From: an uncultured Lachnospiraceae bacterium
GTDB taxonomy: Bacteria > Bacillota > Clostridia > Lachnospirales > Lachnospiraceae
Direction of reading: 5' to 3'
Assembly: GCA_900314295.1 (NCBI GenBank)
Contig: OMUU01000114.1
Location: 1-37,914, forward strand
Length of the DNA: 37,914 bases
Positions within the stretch are counted from its first letter, which is position 1; every line of letters starts with the position of its first letter. Both the position numbers and the translations under genes were made by a program. Shown piece by piece: positions 23,411-31,985 of this stretch. The notes below the pieces were generated by a model. It saw only the letters and a program-made list of their open reading frames with translations. It was not told the DNA's origin and did not search any database.

Positions 23411-25894
23411 ATGCCAGACACAAGAAAATCGTCCTCATCTTCCTCCAGGAGGAGAAGAAAAAAAAGCAATACAGCTGCAGCTATCAGCTTTGATCAGCCG
23501 GTCCGGACAAAGCTGAAGCATCGCTATATGGCGGACATTCAGACCGGCCTGACGAAGGAACAGGTCGCGGAATACACCAGCCACGGCTGGGACAACCGTT
23601 CGGTCGCTCCGCCTTCCAAGACGGTAAGTCAGATCATCAAGGGGAATACGCTGACCTACTTCAACGGAATTTTCCTGCTGCTTTCCATTCTATTGATCAT
23701 TGCCGGCTCTTATCGGGACCTGTCTTTCCTGCCCATCATCATTGCCAACGCGATGATCGGAATCGTACAGGAGATTGCCGCAAAGAATACGCTGGACAAG
23801 CTGAATGTTCTGAATGCTCCAAAAGCAAAGGTTGTCCGGTCCGGAAAAATTCAGACCATACCGGCGGAAAAACTGGTTCTCGACGATATCGTTATTTTTT
23901 CCGCGGGAAATCAGATTCCGGCCGATGCCGTCGTCGTAGACGGGCAGGTAAAGGTCAACGAATCCCTCCTGACCGGAGAATCCGACGAGATCTTAAAGAG
24001 GGCAGGAGATAAGCTGATGTCCGGATCCTTCATTGTGTCCGGAAGCTGCTACGCCAGACTTGAAAAAATCGGAGAAGACTCCTATATCAACAAGCTGACG
24101 ACGCAGGCGAAGGCTGCCCGCGAGGGAGAACAGTCGGAGATGATCCGTTCCCTGAACCGGATCGTCATGATCGCCGGCGTCAGCATCGTTCCGATCGGAG
24201 TTCTTCTGTTCTACCAGTCCTACTGGAGGCAGGGGCTTGAACTTCAGGAGAGCATTACGTCCATGGTTGCCGCTGTGATCGGAATGATCCCGGAGGGGCT
24301 TTACCTGCTGTCCAGCGTCACGCTTGCGGTAAGCACCGGAAGACTGGCGCTGAAAAAGGTTCTCGTGCACGATATGAAATGCATCGAGACACTTGCGAGA
24401 GTCGATGTACTCTGCGTCGATAAGACCGGAACCATCACAGAGAATAAGATGCTGATTCACGACGTGATCACCCTGCCGCCGTATGAGGAGGATGCTTCGA
24501 TTCCTGCGATAGAAGAGCTGCTGAGCGATTTTTCCGCAGCCCAGAAGGCAGATAACATCACGATGCAGGCGATGAAGGATCATTTCACCAGCACCTCCGG
24601 TGCACGTCCGCTCGCTGTGACCGGATTCTCCTCCGCGTGGAAATATTCCAGCGCCACATTCCAGAGCGGCGCCTATGTGCTCGGGGCACCGGAATTCGTT
24701 CTCGGGGAAGACTATCACCTGTACCAGGACACCATCGAGGACCAGAGCCGAAAGGGATACCGGGTACTCGTTTTCGGAAGATATCAGGGAAAGCCGGACG
24801 GAAATAAGCTGACCGGAAAGGTCACAGCCCTCTGTCTTGTAGTCGTGAAAAACAAGATCCGAAAAGATGCGGACAAGACCTTCCAGTTCTTTCACCGTCA
24901 GAATGTCGAAGTCAAGGTCATCTCCGGAGACAATCCGGTCACGGTATCTGAGGTGGCAAAGCAGGCAGGAATCGCAAACTCTGATCTGTACGTCGATGCG
25001 ACGACACTGAAGACAAAGGAGGATATCTATGACGCCGTGACAAAGTATACGGTCTTTGGACGCGTTACGCCAAACCAAAAACGGGAATTTGTGCATGCGC
25101 TCAAGGCACATGGGCGAACCGTGGCGATGACCGGTGACGGTGTCAACGACGTGCTTGCCCTGAAGGATGCGGACTGTTCCGTCGCAATGGCCGCAGGCTC
25201 TGACGCAGCGGCGCAGGCCTCCCAGCTTGTGCTTCTCGACAACGATTTCGCGCATATGCCGGAAATCGTTATGGAGGGGCGGCAGGTTGTCAACAACATG
25301 GAGAGATCCGGAAGCCTCTTCCTTGTGAAAAATATCTTCTCCCTGCTGCTGGCGGTCTTCTCTATTATCGCCGGATTTACCTATCCGCTGAGACCTTCTC
25401 AGATTTCTCTGATCAGTATGTTCACCATCGGTCTCCCCGGATTCCTGATGTCGCAGATACCGGATCATACGCTGATCCACGGAAAATATATGAACAATGT
25501 CCTGTTGAAGGCGATGCCGGCGGCGCTCACCGATTTTATTGTCGTGGCAAGTCTGGTTGTCTTTGGAGAAGTCTTTGACGTGAGTTCCGTGGATATTTCA
25601 ACGGCCTGTGCCATCCTGATGGCAATCGTCGGATTTATGATCCTGTTCCACATTATTAAGCCGATGGACCGCTTCAAAACAACGATCTGGCTGATATGCG
25701 TGGCCGGCATGACGCTCTTTCTGATTTTCTTCCATTCCTTCTTCGGAATCACAGGAATGTCGATGCGATGCATCATGCTGTTCGTGGTCTTCTCGATCAC
25801 GACAGAGCCGATCCTCCGATACCTGATCCGGCTCACGAGACTTGTGAATATCGGCTACAACCGGCTGAAAGACCGGCTGAAAGACCGGCTGTGA
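23411..25894 (+). CDS. Cation-translocating P-type ATPase
   Basis: The 827-residue protein has a Ser/Arg-rich N-terminus (SSSSSSRRRRKKS), actuator motif V-N-E-S-L-L-T-G-E-S-D, I-P-E-G-L-Y-L-L in M4, the phosphorylated Asp337 in DKTGTIT, and hinge TGDGVNDVLALKDAD near residue 574. The IPEGLYLL variant and overall length resemble CtpE-like ATPases, one of which is a Ca2+ transporter in mycobacteria. The ion here is inferred at best. The last codons repeat (R-L-K-D-R-L-K-D-R-L) because of a 12-bp tandem duplication. It lies 53 bp after rqcH. Confidence 0.93.
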   Translation: MPDTRKSSSSSSRRRRKKSNTAAAISFDQPVRTKLKHRYMADIQTGLTKEQVAEYTSHGWDNRSVAPPSKTVSQIIKGNTLTYFNGIFLLLSILLIIAGSYRDLSFLPIIIANAMIGIVQEIAAKNTLDKLNVLNAPKAKVVRSGKIQTIPAEKLVLDDIVIFSAGNQIPADAVVVDGQVKVNESLLTGESDEILKRAGDKLMSGSFIVSGSCYARLEKIGEDSYINKLTTQAKAAREGEQSEMIRSLNRIVMIAGVSIVPIGVLLFYQSYWRQGLELQESITSMVAAVIGMIPEGLYLLSSVTLAVSTGRLALKKVLVHDMKCIETLARVDVLCVDKTGTITENKMLIHDVITLPPYEEDASIPAIEELLSDFSAAQKADNITMQAMKDHFTSTSGARPLAVTGFSSAWKYSSATFQSGAYVLGAPEFVLGEDYHLYQDTIEDQSRKGYRVLVFGRYQGKPDGNKLTGKVTALCLVVVKNKIRKDADKTFQFFHRQNVEVKVISGDNPVTVSEVAKQAGIANSDLYVDATTLKTKEDIYDAVTKYTVFGRVTPNQKREFVHALKAHGRTVAMTGDGVNDVLALKDADCSVAMAAGSDAAAQASQLVLLDNDFAHMPEIVMEGRQVVNNMERSGSLFLVKNIFSLLLAVFSIIAGFTYPLRPSQISLISMFTIGLPGFLMSQIPDHTLIHGKYMNNVLLKAMPAALTDFIVVASLVVFGEVFDVSSVDISTACAILMAIVGFMILFHIIKPMDRFKTTIWLICVAGMTLFLIFFHSFFGITGMSMRCIMLFVVFSITTEPILRYLIRLTRLVNIGYNRLKDRLKDRL

Positions 25895-25985
25895 TTGTAA
25901 CTGTTTACACACCACTGAAATGCTACAGCCAGTTAGCGAATGGCCACAGGACTGCAAAAGCCTTGCCACTCAGCTAGACTGTGAT
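25895..25985. repeat. Family B repeat, divergent copy
   Basis: It starts with GTAACTGTTTACAC, matching the terminal repeat of the better copy at 26915-27028, and carries the core CCAGTTAGCGAATGG (25929-25943) followed by CACAGGACTGCAAAAGCCTTG. The right end is not preserved. It occupies the space between the ATPase and the radical SAM gene. Confidence 0.65.
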
Positions 25986-26005
25986 CCGGAGATTGCAACA
26001 CGGCG

Positions 26006-26905
26006 ATGAAGATACGGCGAATATCAGAAGAATTGAAACAGAAGTACGGCCAGAAAATCTACAAGCTCTCTCTTTCCGCGGGTTGTACCTGTCCAAACCG
26101 GGATGGAACTCTCGGATACGGAGGGTGCACCTTCTGTTCGGAAGGCGGCTCCGGCGATTTTGCCTCCCATCCCGCATCAATCAGGGAACAGATTGCGGAG
26201 GCCAGAAAAAGAATTGATCCAAAGCTTCCGGCGAGCCTGGCGATGGAAGACCGCAGATTTATTGCCTACTTCCAGTCCTTCACCAATACATATGGAAATA
26301 CCGCCAGACTTGAGCCGATCTTTTCGGAAGCCGCCAGTCAGCCCGAAATTGTCGGCCTTTCAATCGGCACAAGGCCGGATTGTCTCGAGGAAGACAAGAT
26401 CTCCATGCTGAAACGGCTGAATGAAAGAAAACCGGTCTGGATCGAGCTCGGCCTTCAGACGATTCATGAGGTGACCGCGCAGCGTATCCACAGGGGTTAC
26501 TCCCTTCCGGTCTTTGAAGACGCATATTACCGTTTGAAACAGGCCGGGATTCCCGTGATTGTTCATGTCATCCTGGGTCTTCCCGGCGAAACGGAGGAGA
26601 TGATGCTGCAGACCATCCGGTATCTGGCTTCTCTTGATCCGCACCCGGATGGAGTGAAGCTGCAGCTCCTGCACATCCTCAAGGGTACCCGTCTGGCGGA
26701 CGAGTATCTGGCGTGTCCTTTTCCTCTTCTCGAGATGGAAGAGTATTGCCGCCTTGTTGTAAAGTGCCTGAAAATTCTTCCGGAGGATATCGTGATTCAC
26801 CGACTGACCGGTGACGGTCCGAAAAAGCTGCTTCTTGCACCTCTGTGGAGCGCCGACAAAAAGAGAGTGCTGAATACCCTGAACCGCTTCATAGAAGAAG
26901 CATAG
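26006..26905 (+). CDS. Radical SAM protein of the YhcC/TIGR01212 family
   Basis: The 299-residue protein starts MKIRRISEELKQKYGQKIYK and has the cluster motif C-P-N-R-D-G-T-L-G-Y-G-G-C-T-F-C (Cys29, Cys41, Cys44, with Cys27 nearby), F-Q-S-F-T-N-T-Y, a glycine-rich S-I-G-T-R-P-D-C and L-G-L-Q-T. These define the TIGR01212 family, related to the Elp3-type radical SAM proteins but without the acetyltransferase domain. The reaction is not established in general knowledge I can rely on. It is flanked on both sides by family B repeats. Confidence 0.88.
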   Translation: MKIRRISEELKQKYGQKIYKLSLSAGCTCPNRDGTLGYGGCTFCSEGGSGDFASHPASIREQIAEARKRIDPKLPASLAMEDRRFIAYFQSFTNTYGNTARLEPIFSEAASQPEIVGLSIGTRPDCLEEDKISMLKRLNERKPVWIELGLQTIHEVTAQRIHRGYSLPVFEDAYYRLKQAGIPVIVHVILGLPGETEEMMLQTIRYLASLDPHPDGVKLQLLHILKGTRLADEYLACPFPLLEMEEYCRLVVKCLKILPEDIVIHRLTGDGPKKLLLAPLWSADKKRVLNTLNRFIEEA

Positions 26906-26907
26906 AT

Positions 26908-27035
26908 ACTCATGGTTTACCGTTCACGCACACTAAAACGGCTAAGATTTTACAGTACCTTTGCCAGTTTGCGAATGGTAACAGGGCTGTAAAATCCTTG
27001 CCGTACATAGTTGTGAGTGAACAGTAACACTCATG
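26908..27035. mobile_element. MITE-like palindromic element with flanking 7-bp repeats (family B)
   Basis: The element at 26915-27028 (114 bp) has near-perfect terminal inverted repeats, GTTTACCGTTCAC and GTGAACAGTAAC, directly flanked by ACTCATG on both sides (26908-26914, 27029-27035), as expected for a target duplication. Inside, GATTTTACAG/CTGTAAAATC (26946-26955, 26987-26996) is a perfect 10-bp stem, and within it CCTTTGCCA pairs with TGGTAACAGG. No coding capacity is present. Classification as a MITE is inference. Confidence 0.6.
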
Positions 27036-27056
27036 ATCGCGCCGCATGAATACAAT

Positions 27057-27086
27057 TTGACACAGCCGTTCGAATTGACTTATACT
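27057..27086 (+). promoter_or_regulatory. Promoter upstream of yicC
   Basis: TTGACA (27057-27062) is a consensus -35, followed 18 bp later by TATACT (27081-27086). It is placed about 100 bp before yicC, just beyond the palindromic element. Confidence 0.7.
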
Positions 27087-27184
27087 TAGTCTGTTATTGT
27101 GTGTCCAGATTCCAGCGCGGCTTTGTATGTTTTGAAGATACTCGCAGAGCCCGCGTGGAAAATTACCCGAAAGGTTTATTACAT

Positions 27185-28072
27185 ATGTCTGACAAAATTT
27201 ACAGTATGACCGGTTTTGGCCGCTCGGAAGTACAGGATGAGCGCCGGAAGATCAGCGTGGAGCTGAAATCGGTCAACCACCGCTTTCTGGAATTGAATGT
27301 CAAGGCCCCGAAGAAATTCAGCGTCTTTGAATCGAAAATCCGTACGCTGATCAAGGAGTATGCGCAGAGGGGCAAGATTGATGTTTTTATCACCTATGAA
27401 GATTTCACAGAGGGAAATGTGACTCTGAAATATCATCCGGAGCTTGCGAAGCAATATGTGCATGATGCGGAAGAGATGGAGAGATCCTTCTCCATTCCGA
27501 ATGATCTGACCGTCTCTAAGCTGATGAATCTCCCGGACGTTCTGACGATGGAAGAGCAGGAGATGGACGAGGACGAGCTCTGGAGGGATCTGGAGAAGGT
27601 CATCCGGGACGCGGCAGAAAGCTTCCGGACCTCTCGGAATCTGGAAGGCGAGAACCTTCGCAGGGATCTTCTCGCCAAGCTTGATGAGCTTGACATTCTT
27701 GTGGACAAGGTCATCGAGCGTGAACCTCATATTATCGCCGAATACCGACAGCGCCTAGAGGAGAAGGCAAAGGAATTGCTTGCGGATTCTCAGATCGAGG
27801 AAAGCCGCATCGCAGCGGAGGTCGTTCTGTTTGCGGACAAGATCTGCACCGATGAGGAGACGGTCCGTCTGAAGAGCCACATCGGCACGATGCGTGACAC
27901 ACTGGCCATTGGAAGCGGAATCGGCAGAAAGCTTGATTTTCTGGCCCAGGAAATGAACCGGGAGGCGAATACCATCCTGTCCAAGGCGAATGATCTGGAA
28001 ACGTCGAATACCGGCGTAGATCTGAAAACCGGGATAGAAAAGATTCGCGAACAGGTGCAGAACGTTGAGTGA
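27185..28072 (+). CDS. yicC: YicC-family endoribonuclease
   Basis: I chose ATG 27185 (MSDKIYSMTGFGRSEVQDER) with AAAGG upstream; the frame extends further 5' but conservation starts at I-x-S-M-T-G-F-G-R. The 295-residue protein has the YicC N-domain (S-V-N-H-R-F-L-E-L-N-V-K-x-P) and the DUF1732 end (K-L-D-F-L-A-Q-E-M-N-R-E-A-N-T-I). E. coli YicC is an RNase involved in small-RNA turnover. In Clostridia the gene commonly precedes remA-gmk-rpoZ, as here. Confidence 0.95.
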   Translation: MSDKIYSMTGFGRSEVQDERRKISVELKSVNHRFLELNVKAPKKFSVFESKIRTLIKEYAQRGKIDVFITYEDFTEGNVTLKYHPELAKQYVHDAEEMERSFSIPNDLTVSKLMNLPDVLTMEEQEMDEDELWRDLEKVIRDAAESFRTSRNLEGENLRRDLLAKLDELDILVDKVIEREPHIIAEYRQRLEEKAKELLADSQIEESRIAAEVVLFADKICTDEETVRLKSHIGTMRDTLAIGSGIGRKLDFLAQEMNREANTILSKANDLETSNTGVDLKTGIEKIREQVQNVE

Positions 28073-28087
28073 GAGCTTATCTTACTG

Positions 28088-28116
28088 TTGTTTTTTTTGC
28101 GCTTCGAAGCTATAAT
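28088..28116 (+). promoter_or_regulatory. Internal promoter before remA
   Basis: TTGTTT (28088-28093), a 17-bp spacer holding the palindrome GCTTCGAAGC, and TATAAT (28111-28116). It gives remA-gmk-rpoZ-rimO a start independent of yicC. Confidence 0.65.
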
Positions 28117-28154
28117 TCTATAAGTTCGAAAGCACATGGCACGGAGGTGTGTAA

Positions 28155-28442
28155 ATGGCCCGTCTGATCAATATCGGCTTTGGAAATGCAGTCAATACCG
28201 ACAAGGTTCTCGCTGTTGCGAGTCCCGTGGCAGCACCGATTAAGCGAATGGTCTCGCACGCGCGGGATAACGGGCTTCTGATCGACGCAAGTCAGGGACG
28301 CAAAACAAAGGCGGTTCTGGTTCTTGAGGACGGGAGAATTCTTCTGTCTGCCCTGCAGCCCGAGACGATTACACGCCGTTTCAATGTCGGCAATGATATT
28401 CTGAATGATTTATCTGAGGAAAGGACCGATGATCTGGCATGA
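28155..28442 (+). CDS. remA: Extracellular matrix regulator RemA (DUF370)
   Basis: The 95-residue protein starts M-A-R-L-I-N-I-G-F-G-N and has S-P-x-x-A-P-I-K-R, S-H-A-R-D-N-G-L-L-I-D-A and G-R-K-T-K-A-V-L, the conserved core of RemA/YlzA proteins. B. subtilis RemA is a DNA-binding oligomer that activates biofilm matrix and osmolyte genes. GGAGGTG is 8 bp upstream. Its TGA overlaps the gmk ATG by 4 bp. Confidence 0.95.
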   Translation: MARLINIGFGNAVNTDKVLAVASPVAAPIKRMVSHARDNGLLIDASQGRKTKAVLVLEDGRILLSALQPETITRRFNVGNDILNDLSEERTDDLA

Positions 28443-29071
28443 ATAAGGGAATACTGGTGATTCTTTCCGGCTTTTCCGGATCCGGAAAGGGGACTCTGAT
28501 GAAGAGGCTTCTGGAGAAATATGATAATTATGCGCTGTCCGTATCGGCGACAACGCGAAGTCCGCGTCCGGGAGAGAGGAACGGCGTCGATTATTTCTTC
28601 AAAACGGAGGAAGAATTCTCTCACATGATCGAAGAGGATGCCTTCCTCGAATATGCCTGCTATGTGAACCATTCCTATGGAACACCTGCGGCATATGTGG
28701 ATGAGCAGCTGAACAGCGGAAAGGACGTCATCCTTGAGATCGAAATTCAGGGAGCTCTGAAGGTTAAGGCTAAACGCCCGGATACGGTTCTCATCTTTGT
28801 GACGCCTCCCAGCGCGCAAGAGCTGGAAAAGCGGCTCATCGGAAGAGGAACGGAGACACCGGAAGTGATCCGGCACAGGATGGCCCGCGCGGTTGAGGAA
28901 GCAGACAGCATGGGGCATTATGATTATATTCTGGTCAATGACACTGTCGAGGAATGTGTCGATGAACTTCATCGGCTGATTCAGACGCAGCATCTGCAGA
29001 CAGGTCACCAGAAGGATTTTATCCGCGAGATCCGCGGAGAGTTGAAAGAAAGAGAGGAGCACAGAAAATGA
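28439..29071 (+). CDS. gmk: Guanylate kinase
   Basis: The 210-residue enzyme phosphorylates GMP to GDP with ATP. It has the P-loop G-F-S-G-S-G-K-G-T, S-V-S-A-T-T-R-S-P-R-P-G-E (GMP binding) and G-V-D-Y-F-F. Length is typical. It is coupled by 4-bp overlaps to remA before and rpoZ after, a conserved order in Bacillota. Confidence 0.96.
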   Translation: MNKGILVILSGFSGSGKGTLMKRLLEKYDNYALSVSATTRSPRPGERNGVDYFFKTEEEFSHMIEEDAFLEYACYVNHSYGTPAAYVDEQLNSGKDVILEIEIQGALKVKAKRPDTVLIFVTPPSAQELEKRLIGRGTETPEVIRHRMARAVEEADSMGHYDYILVNDTVEECVDELHRLIQTQHLQTGHQKDFIREIRGELKEREEHRK

Positions 29072-29337
29072 TACATCCTTCCTATGTAGAAATGATTGAG
29101 AAAATTAACAAGGGACAGGACCAGGAGGAGGCACCGCTTGTAACCAGCCGTTACTCCATCGTCCTTGCGACCTCCAAGCGTGCGCGCCAGCTGATAGACG
29201 GTGCCGAGCCAAAGGTGGCGGCTGTTGACCGGAACGGGAAGGAGAGAAAACCGCTCTCTATTGCCGTGGATGAGCTCTATGAGGGAAAAGTCAATATTCT
29301 CCCGCGCGAAGAGGAAGATGATGACGCGATCGAATAA
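29068..29337 (+). CDS. rpoZ: RNA polymerase omega subunit
   Basis: The 89-residue protein starts MIHPSYVEMI and has S-R-Y-S-I-V-L-A-T-S-K-R-A-R-Q-L, the conserved omega helix that clamps beta-prime. It ends with an acidic tail. Omega assists assembly of RNA polymerase and ppGpp response. Its ATG overlaps the gmk stop. Confidence 0.95.
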   Translation: MIHPSYVEMIEKINKGQDQEEAPLVTSRYSIVLATSKRARQLIDGAEPKVAAVDRNGKERKPLSIAVDELYEGKVNILPREEEDDDAIE

Positions 29338-29341
29338 CAAC

Positions 29342-30694
29342 ATGAAGATTTTATTTATCTCTCTTGGCTGTGACAAGAATCTGGTGGATTCCGAGCGCAT
29401 GCTCGGCAAGCTCGCCGGGCACGGATATGAGATGACCGACGATGAGACACAGGCAGATATCATCATTATCAACACCTGCTGTTTCATTGATTCTGCCAAG
29501 GAGGAGAGCATTCAGACGATCCTCGACATGGCGAAGTACAAGACGGAGGGACGCTGCACCGCACTGATTGTCACAGGATGTATGGCACAGCGCTATCGTC
29601 AGGAGGTTCTTGACGAGATTCCGGAGGTCGACGCCATTATCGGAACAAACAGCTACAATAAAATCGAGGATGCGATTCTTCAGGTGGGGAACGGAATCCG
29701 CCCGTCTATTCTGGAACCTCTGACAGGCATTCCGGACGACGCCGAGAAGCGGGTCATGACGACAGGAGGTTTTTTCGAATACCTGAAGATTGCAGAAGGA
29801 TGCGACAAACATTGCACGTACTGCGCCATTCCCGGTATGCGCGGTCCCTACCGCAGTGTCCCCATGGAGGATCTGCTGCGCGAGGCGCGTCAGCTCGCAG
29901 AAGACGGTGTGAAGGAACTGATCCTCGTGGCACAGGAGACGACACGGTACGGCATGGATCTGTACGGAAAGAAATCCCTTCATATACTGCTGGAGAAGCT
30001 TTCAGAGATTGACGGTATCCGATGGATTCGTATTCTGTACTGTTATCCCGAAGAGATCTACCCGGAAATGATTCAGGCGATGAAGGAACTGCCGAAGGTA
30101 TGTCATTACCTGGATCTTCCGATCCAGCATTCAAACGACGAGATTCTGAAGCGAATGGGACGAAGGACCAGCCACGATGACCTCGTGCAGATCATTGGAA
30201 ATCTCCGGAAGGAGATTCCTGACATCGCCCTTCGGACGACACTGATCACCGGTTTTCCCGGCGAGACGGAAGAGCAGCATCAGGATGTCTGTGATTTTAT
30301 CCGTGAGATGAAGTTTGATCGTCTCGGTGTCTTTACCTACTCGCAGGAAGAGGGAACCCCCGCCGCATCCTTTGACGGACAGATTGATGAAGAGACCAAA
30401 AAGGACAGACAGGATCGCCTTCTTACCCTTCAGCAGGAGGTCTCCAGGCAGCGAAACGAAGAACTGATCGGACGTACCCTGGATGTCTTTATCGAGGGCT
30501 TCATGAGTGATGAAAACGCCTATGTCGGCCGGACCTATGCAGATACGCCGAACATCGACGGAATGATCTTCATTCAGACGCCGGAGACACTCAATACGGG
30601 TGATTTTGTACAGGCCATCGTAACGGGCGCGCTGGAATATGATCTGATCGGTGAGCTTGTTGACGAGGAAACCATGGAACTTCTGAATAAATGA
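29342..30694 (+). CDS. rimO: Ribosomal protein uS12 methylthiotransferase
   Basis: The 450-residue product from ATG 29342 begins MKILFISLGCDKNLVDSERM, the usual RimO start, with cluster Cys in LGCDKN, N-T-C-C-F-I and T-G-C-M-A-Q. The radical SAM motif is G-C-D-K-H-C-T-Y-C-A-I-P, followed by TRAM. It adds a methylthio group to Asp of ribosomal protein S12. There is no ribosome binding site right before this ATG; ATGs at 29318/29321 inside rpoZ have AGAGG upstream, so translation may start up to eight residues earlier. Confidence 0.95.
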   Translation: MKILFISLGCDKNLVDSERMLGKLAGHGYEMTDDETQADIIIINTCCFIDSAKEESIQTILDMAKYKTEGRCTALIVTGCMAQRYRQEVLDEIPEVDAIIGTNSYNKIEDAILQVGNGIRPSILEPLTGIPDDAEKRVMTTGGFFEYLKIAEGCDKHCTYCAIPGMRGPYRSVPMEDLLREARQLAEDGVKELILVAQETTRYGMDLYGKKSLHILLEKLSEIDGIRWIRILYCYPEEIYPEMIQAMKELPKVCHYLDLPIQHSNDEILKRMGRRTSHDDLVQIIGNLRKEIPDIALRTTLITGFPGETEEQHQDVCDFIREMKFDRLGVFTYSQEEGTPAASFDGQIDEETKKDRQDRLLTLQQEVSRQRNEELIGRTLDVFIEGFMSDENAYVGRTYADTPNIDGMIFIQTPETLNTGDFVQAIVTGALEYDLIGELVDEETMELLNK

Positions 30695-30745
30695 GAGAAA
30701 ACGTTTCACGGTTTCCATAATGAGAGAAAACGTTTCACGGTTTCC
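30691..30745. repeat. 29-bp tandem duplication at the rimO-pgsA junction
   Basis: A 26-bp sequence starting ATGAGAGAAAACGTTTCACG occurs at 30691-30716 and exactly again at 30720-30745. The first copy contains the rimO TGA. It looks like a recent slippage duplication. Confidence 0.9.
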
Positions 30746-30776
30746 GTATGGAAAAGGGATGAAAGAGGAGAACGAT

Positions 30777-31307
30777 ATGAACTTACCTAATAAGCTGACC
30801 TGCCTTCGGATGGTCATGATTCCTTTCTTTGTGCTCTTTATGTATCTTCCCCAGAACTGGGCCAGATATGTTGCCCTGATTATTTTCATTGCGGCAAGTC
30901 TTACCGACACTGCAGACGGATACATTGCTCGAAAATATAACCTGATCACGGATTTTGGAAAATTCATGGATCCGCTTGCCGACAAGCTTTTAGTCTGCTC
31001 AGCGCTGATTCTGTTTGTCGGAACCGGCGAGATCCCTGCCTTTGTCGTGGTCATTATCATCGCAAGAGAATTTATCATCAGCGGCTTCCGTCTGATTGCC
31101 GCAGATAACGGCATTGTCATTGCCGCGAGCTACTGGGGAAAGGCGAAAACGATCTCACAGATGGTGATGATCATCGTGATCCTGCTGAATGTTCCTGGCT
31201 GGAGACCATTTGAGATCGTGCTGATCGCCATCGCCACCGTTCTCACGGTGATTTCTCTTCTGGATTATCTCATCAAGAACAGGGCGGTTCTCGGGAATCA
31301 GAAATAA
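30777..31307 (+). CDS. pgsA: CDP-diacylglycerol-glycerol-3-phosphate 3-phosphatidyltransferase
   Basis: ATG 30777 has AGAGGAG upstream. The 176-residue membrane protein starts MNLPNKLTCLRMVMIPFFVL and has the CDP-alcohol phosphotransferase motif D-G-x2-A-R-x8-G-x3-D-x3-D complete in TADGYIARKYNLITDFGKF and M-D-P-L-A-D-K. It makes phosphatidylglycerophosphate. It lies 82 bp after rimO across the tandem duplication. Confidence 0.95.
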   Translation: MNLPNKLTCLRMVMIPFFVLFMYLPQNWARYVALIIFIAASLTDTADGYIARKYNLITDFGKFMDPLADKLLVCSALILFVGTGEIPAFVVVIIIAREFIISGFRLIAADNGIVIAASYWGKAKTISQMVMIIVILLNVPGWRPFEIVLIAIATVLTVISLLDYLIKNRAVLGNQK

Positions 31308-31316
31308 TCCATATCT

Positions 31317-31850
31317 ATGTCGTACAGCGAAGGAGAACTCACAAATCCTATGAATTTTTCTGATAATACCGAACCATATACTTCCGCCGAGCGGCTGGTC
31401 GCCTCTCTTCGGGAACGCGGGCTTTTCATCACGACCGTGGAGTCCTGTACCGGTGGGGCAATTGCGTCGAGCATTGTCGATGTACCCGGTGCCTCCGATG
31501 TCCTGAAGGAGGCGTATGTCACCTATTGTGACGAAGCAAAGCATAAGCTTGTGGGCGTGAAGAAAAAGACACTGCGCAAATACACGGCGGTGTCCCCACA
31601 GGTATGCCGTCAGATGGCAAAGGGGGGAGCGAAGACTGCTCATGTCGATCTCTGTCTGTCCGCCACAGGAGTCGCGGGGCCGGACGGAACGGAAGAATTC
31701 CCTGCCGGACTGGTCTATCTCGGCTGCTTTTATCGTGGCAGATGCGAAGTGAAAAAATATAATTTCACAGGTTCCAGAAACGAGGTACGCAGACAGGCTG
31801 TGAGGGAAGCATTGCATCTTGCACTTTCCTGTCTGGGGGTCGCTCCATAA
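31317..31850 (+). CDS. pncC: CinA C-terminal-type nicotinamide-nucleotide amidase
   Basis: The 177-residue protein has T-V-E-S-C-T-G-G-A-I-A-S, V-T-Y-C-D-E-A-K and S-A-T-G-V-A-G-P-D-G-T, the hallmarks of the CinA C-domain (PncC), which deamidates NMN. The N-terminal molybdopterin-like domain of full CinA is absent, so it is the short form. The start is uncertain: ATG 31317 has no ribosome binding site, while ATG 31350 has AAGGAG 14-15 bp upstream. It follows pgsA by 10 bp, as in many Bacillota. Confidence 0.9.
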   Translation: MSYSEGELTNPMNFSDNTEPYTSAERLVASLRERGLFITTVESCTGGAIASSIVDVPGASDVLKEAYVTYCDEAKHKLVGVKKKTLRKYTAVSPQVCRQMAKGGAKTAHVDLCLSATGVAGPDGTEEFPAGLVYLGCFYRGRCEVKKYNFTGSRNEVRRQAVREALHLALSCLGVAP

Positions 31851-31856
31851 CTTCCG

Positions 31857-31906
31857 ACTCACTGTCTGCAGAGCAAACAGATGCTCTGCCGGAGGGTGAG
31901 TTTTTC
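31857..31906 (+). terminator. Terminator after pncC
   Basis: ACTCAC (31857-31862) pairs with GTGAGT (31896-31901) and GCAGAGC (31868-31874) with GCTCTGC (31883-31889), followed by TTTTC. It closes the yicC-to-pncC run. Confidence 0.8.
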
Positions 31907-31940
31907 GTTTGTAAAATTTGCTTTCCTTTCCGTTTATCTG

Positions 31941-31984
31941 TGTTCGCATTTTAGCGAACATGTGCGACTACAATGTAGTATAAT
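31941..31984 (+). promoter_or_regulatory. Candidate purF promoter with inverted-repeat operator
   Basis: TGTTCGC (31941-31947) and GCGAACA (31954-31960) are perfect 7-bp arms around six bases, and a perfect TATAAT lies at 31979-31984 without a good -35. CGAACA resembles half of the Firmicutes PurR box (CCGAACAWT), so PurR control is plausible though the arm spacing is unusual. Confidence 0.5.
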
Positions 31985-31985
31985 T

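Noticed and set aside
23993-25480. 495-codon - strand ORF opposite the P-type ATPase
   Set aside because: It is the antisense shadow of an intact ATPase with all catalytic motifs; its His/Arg-rich translation has no recognisable fold.
30691-30745. Tandem cre (CcpA) sites
   Set aside because: The AAAACGTTT core fits but the outer consensus positions of the cre site do not, so the match is weak.
31941-31960. LexA/SOS box
   Set aside because: The arms are oriented GTTCG...CGAAC, opposite to the Bacillus-type CGAAC...GTTCG box, and purF is not an SOS gene.
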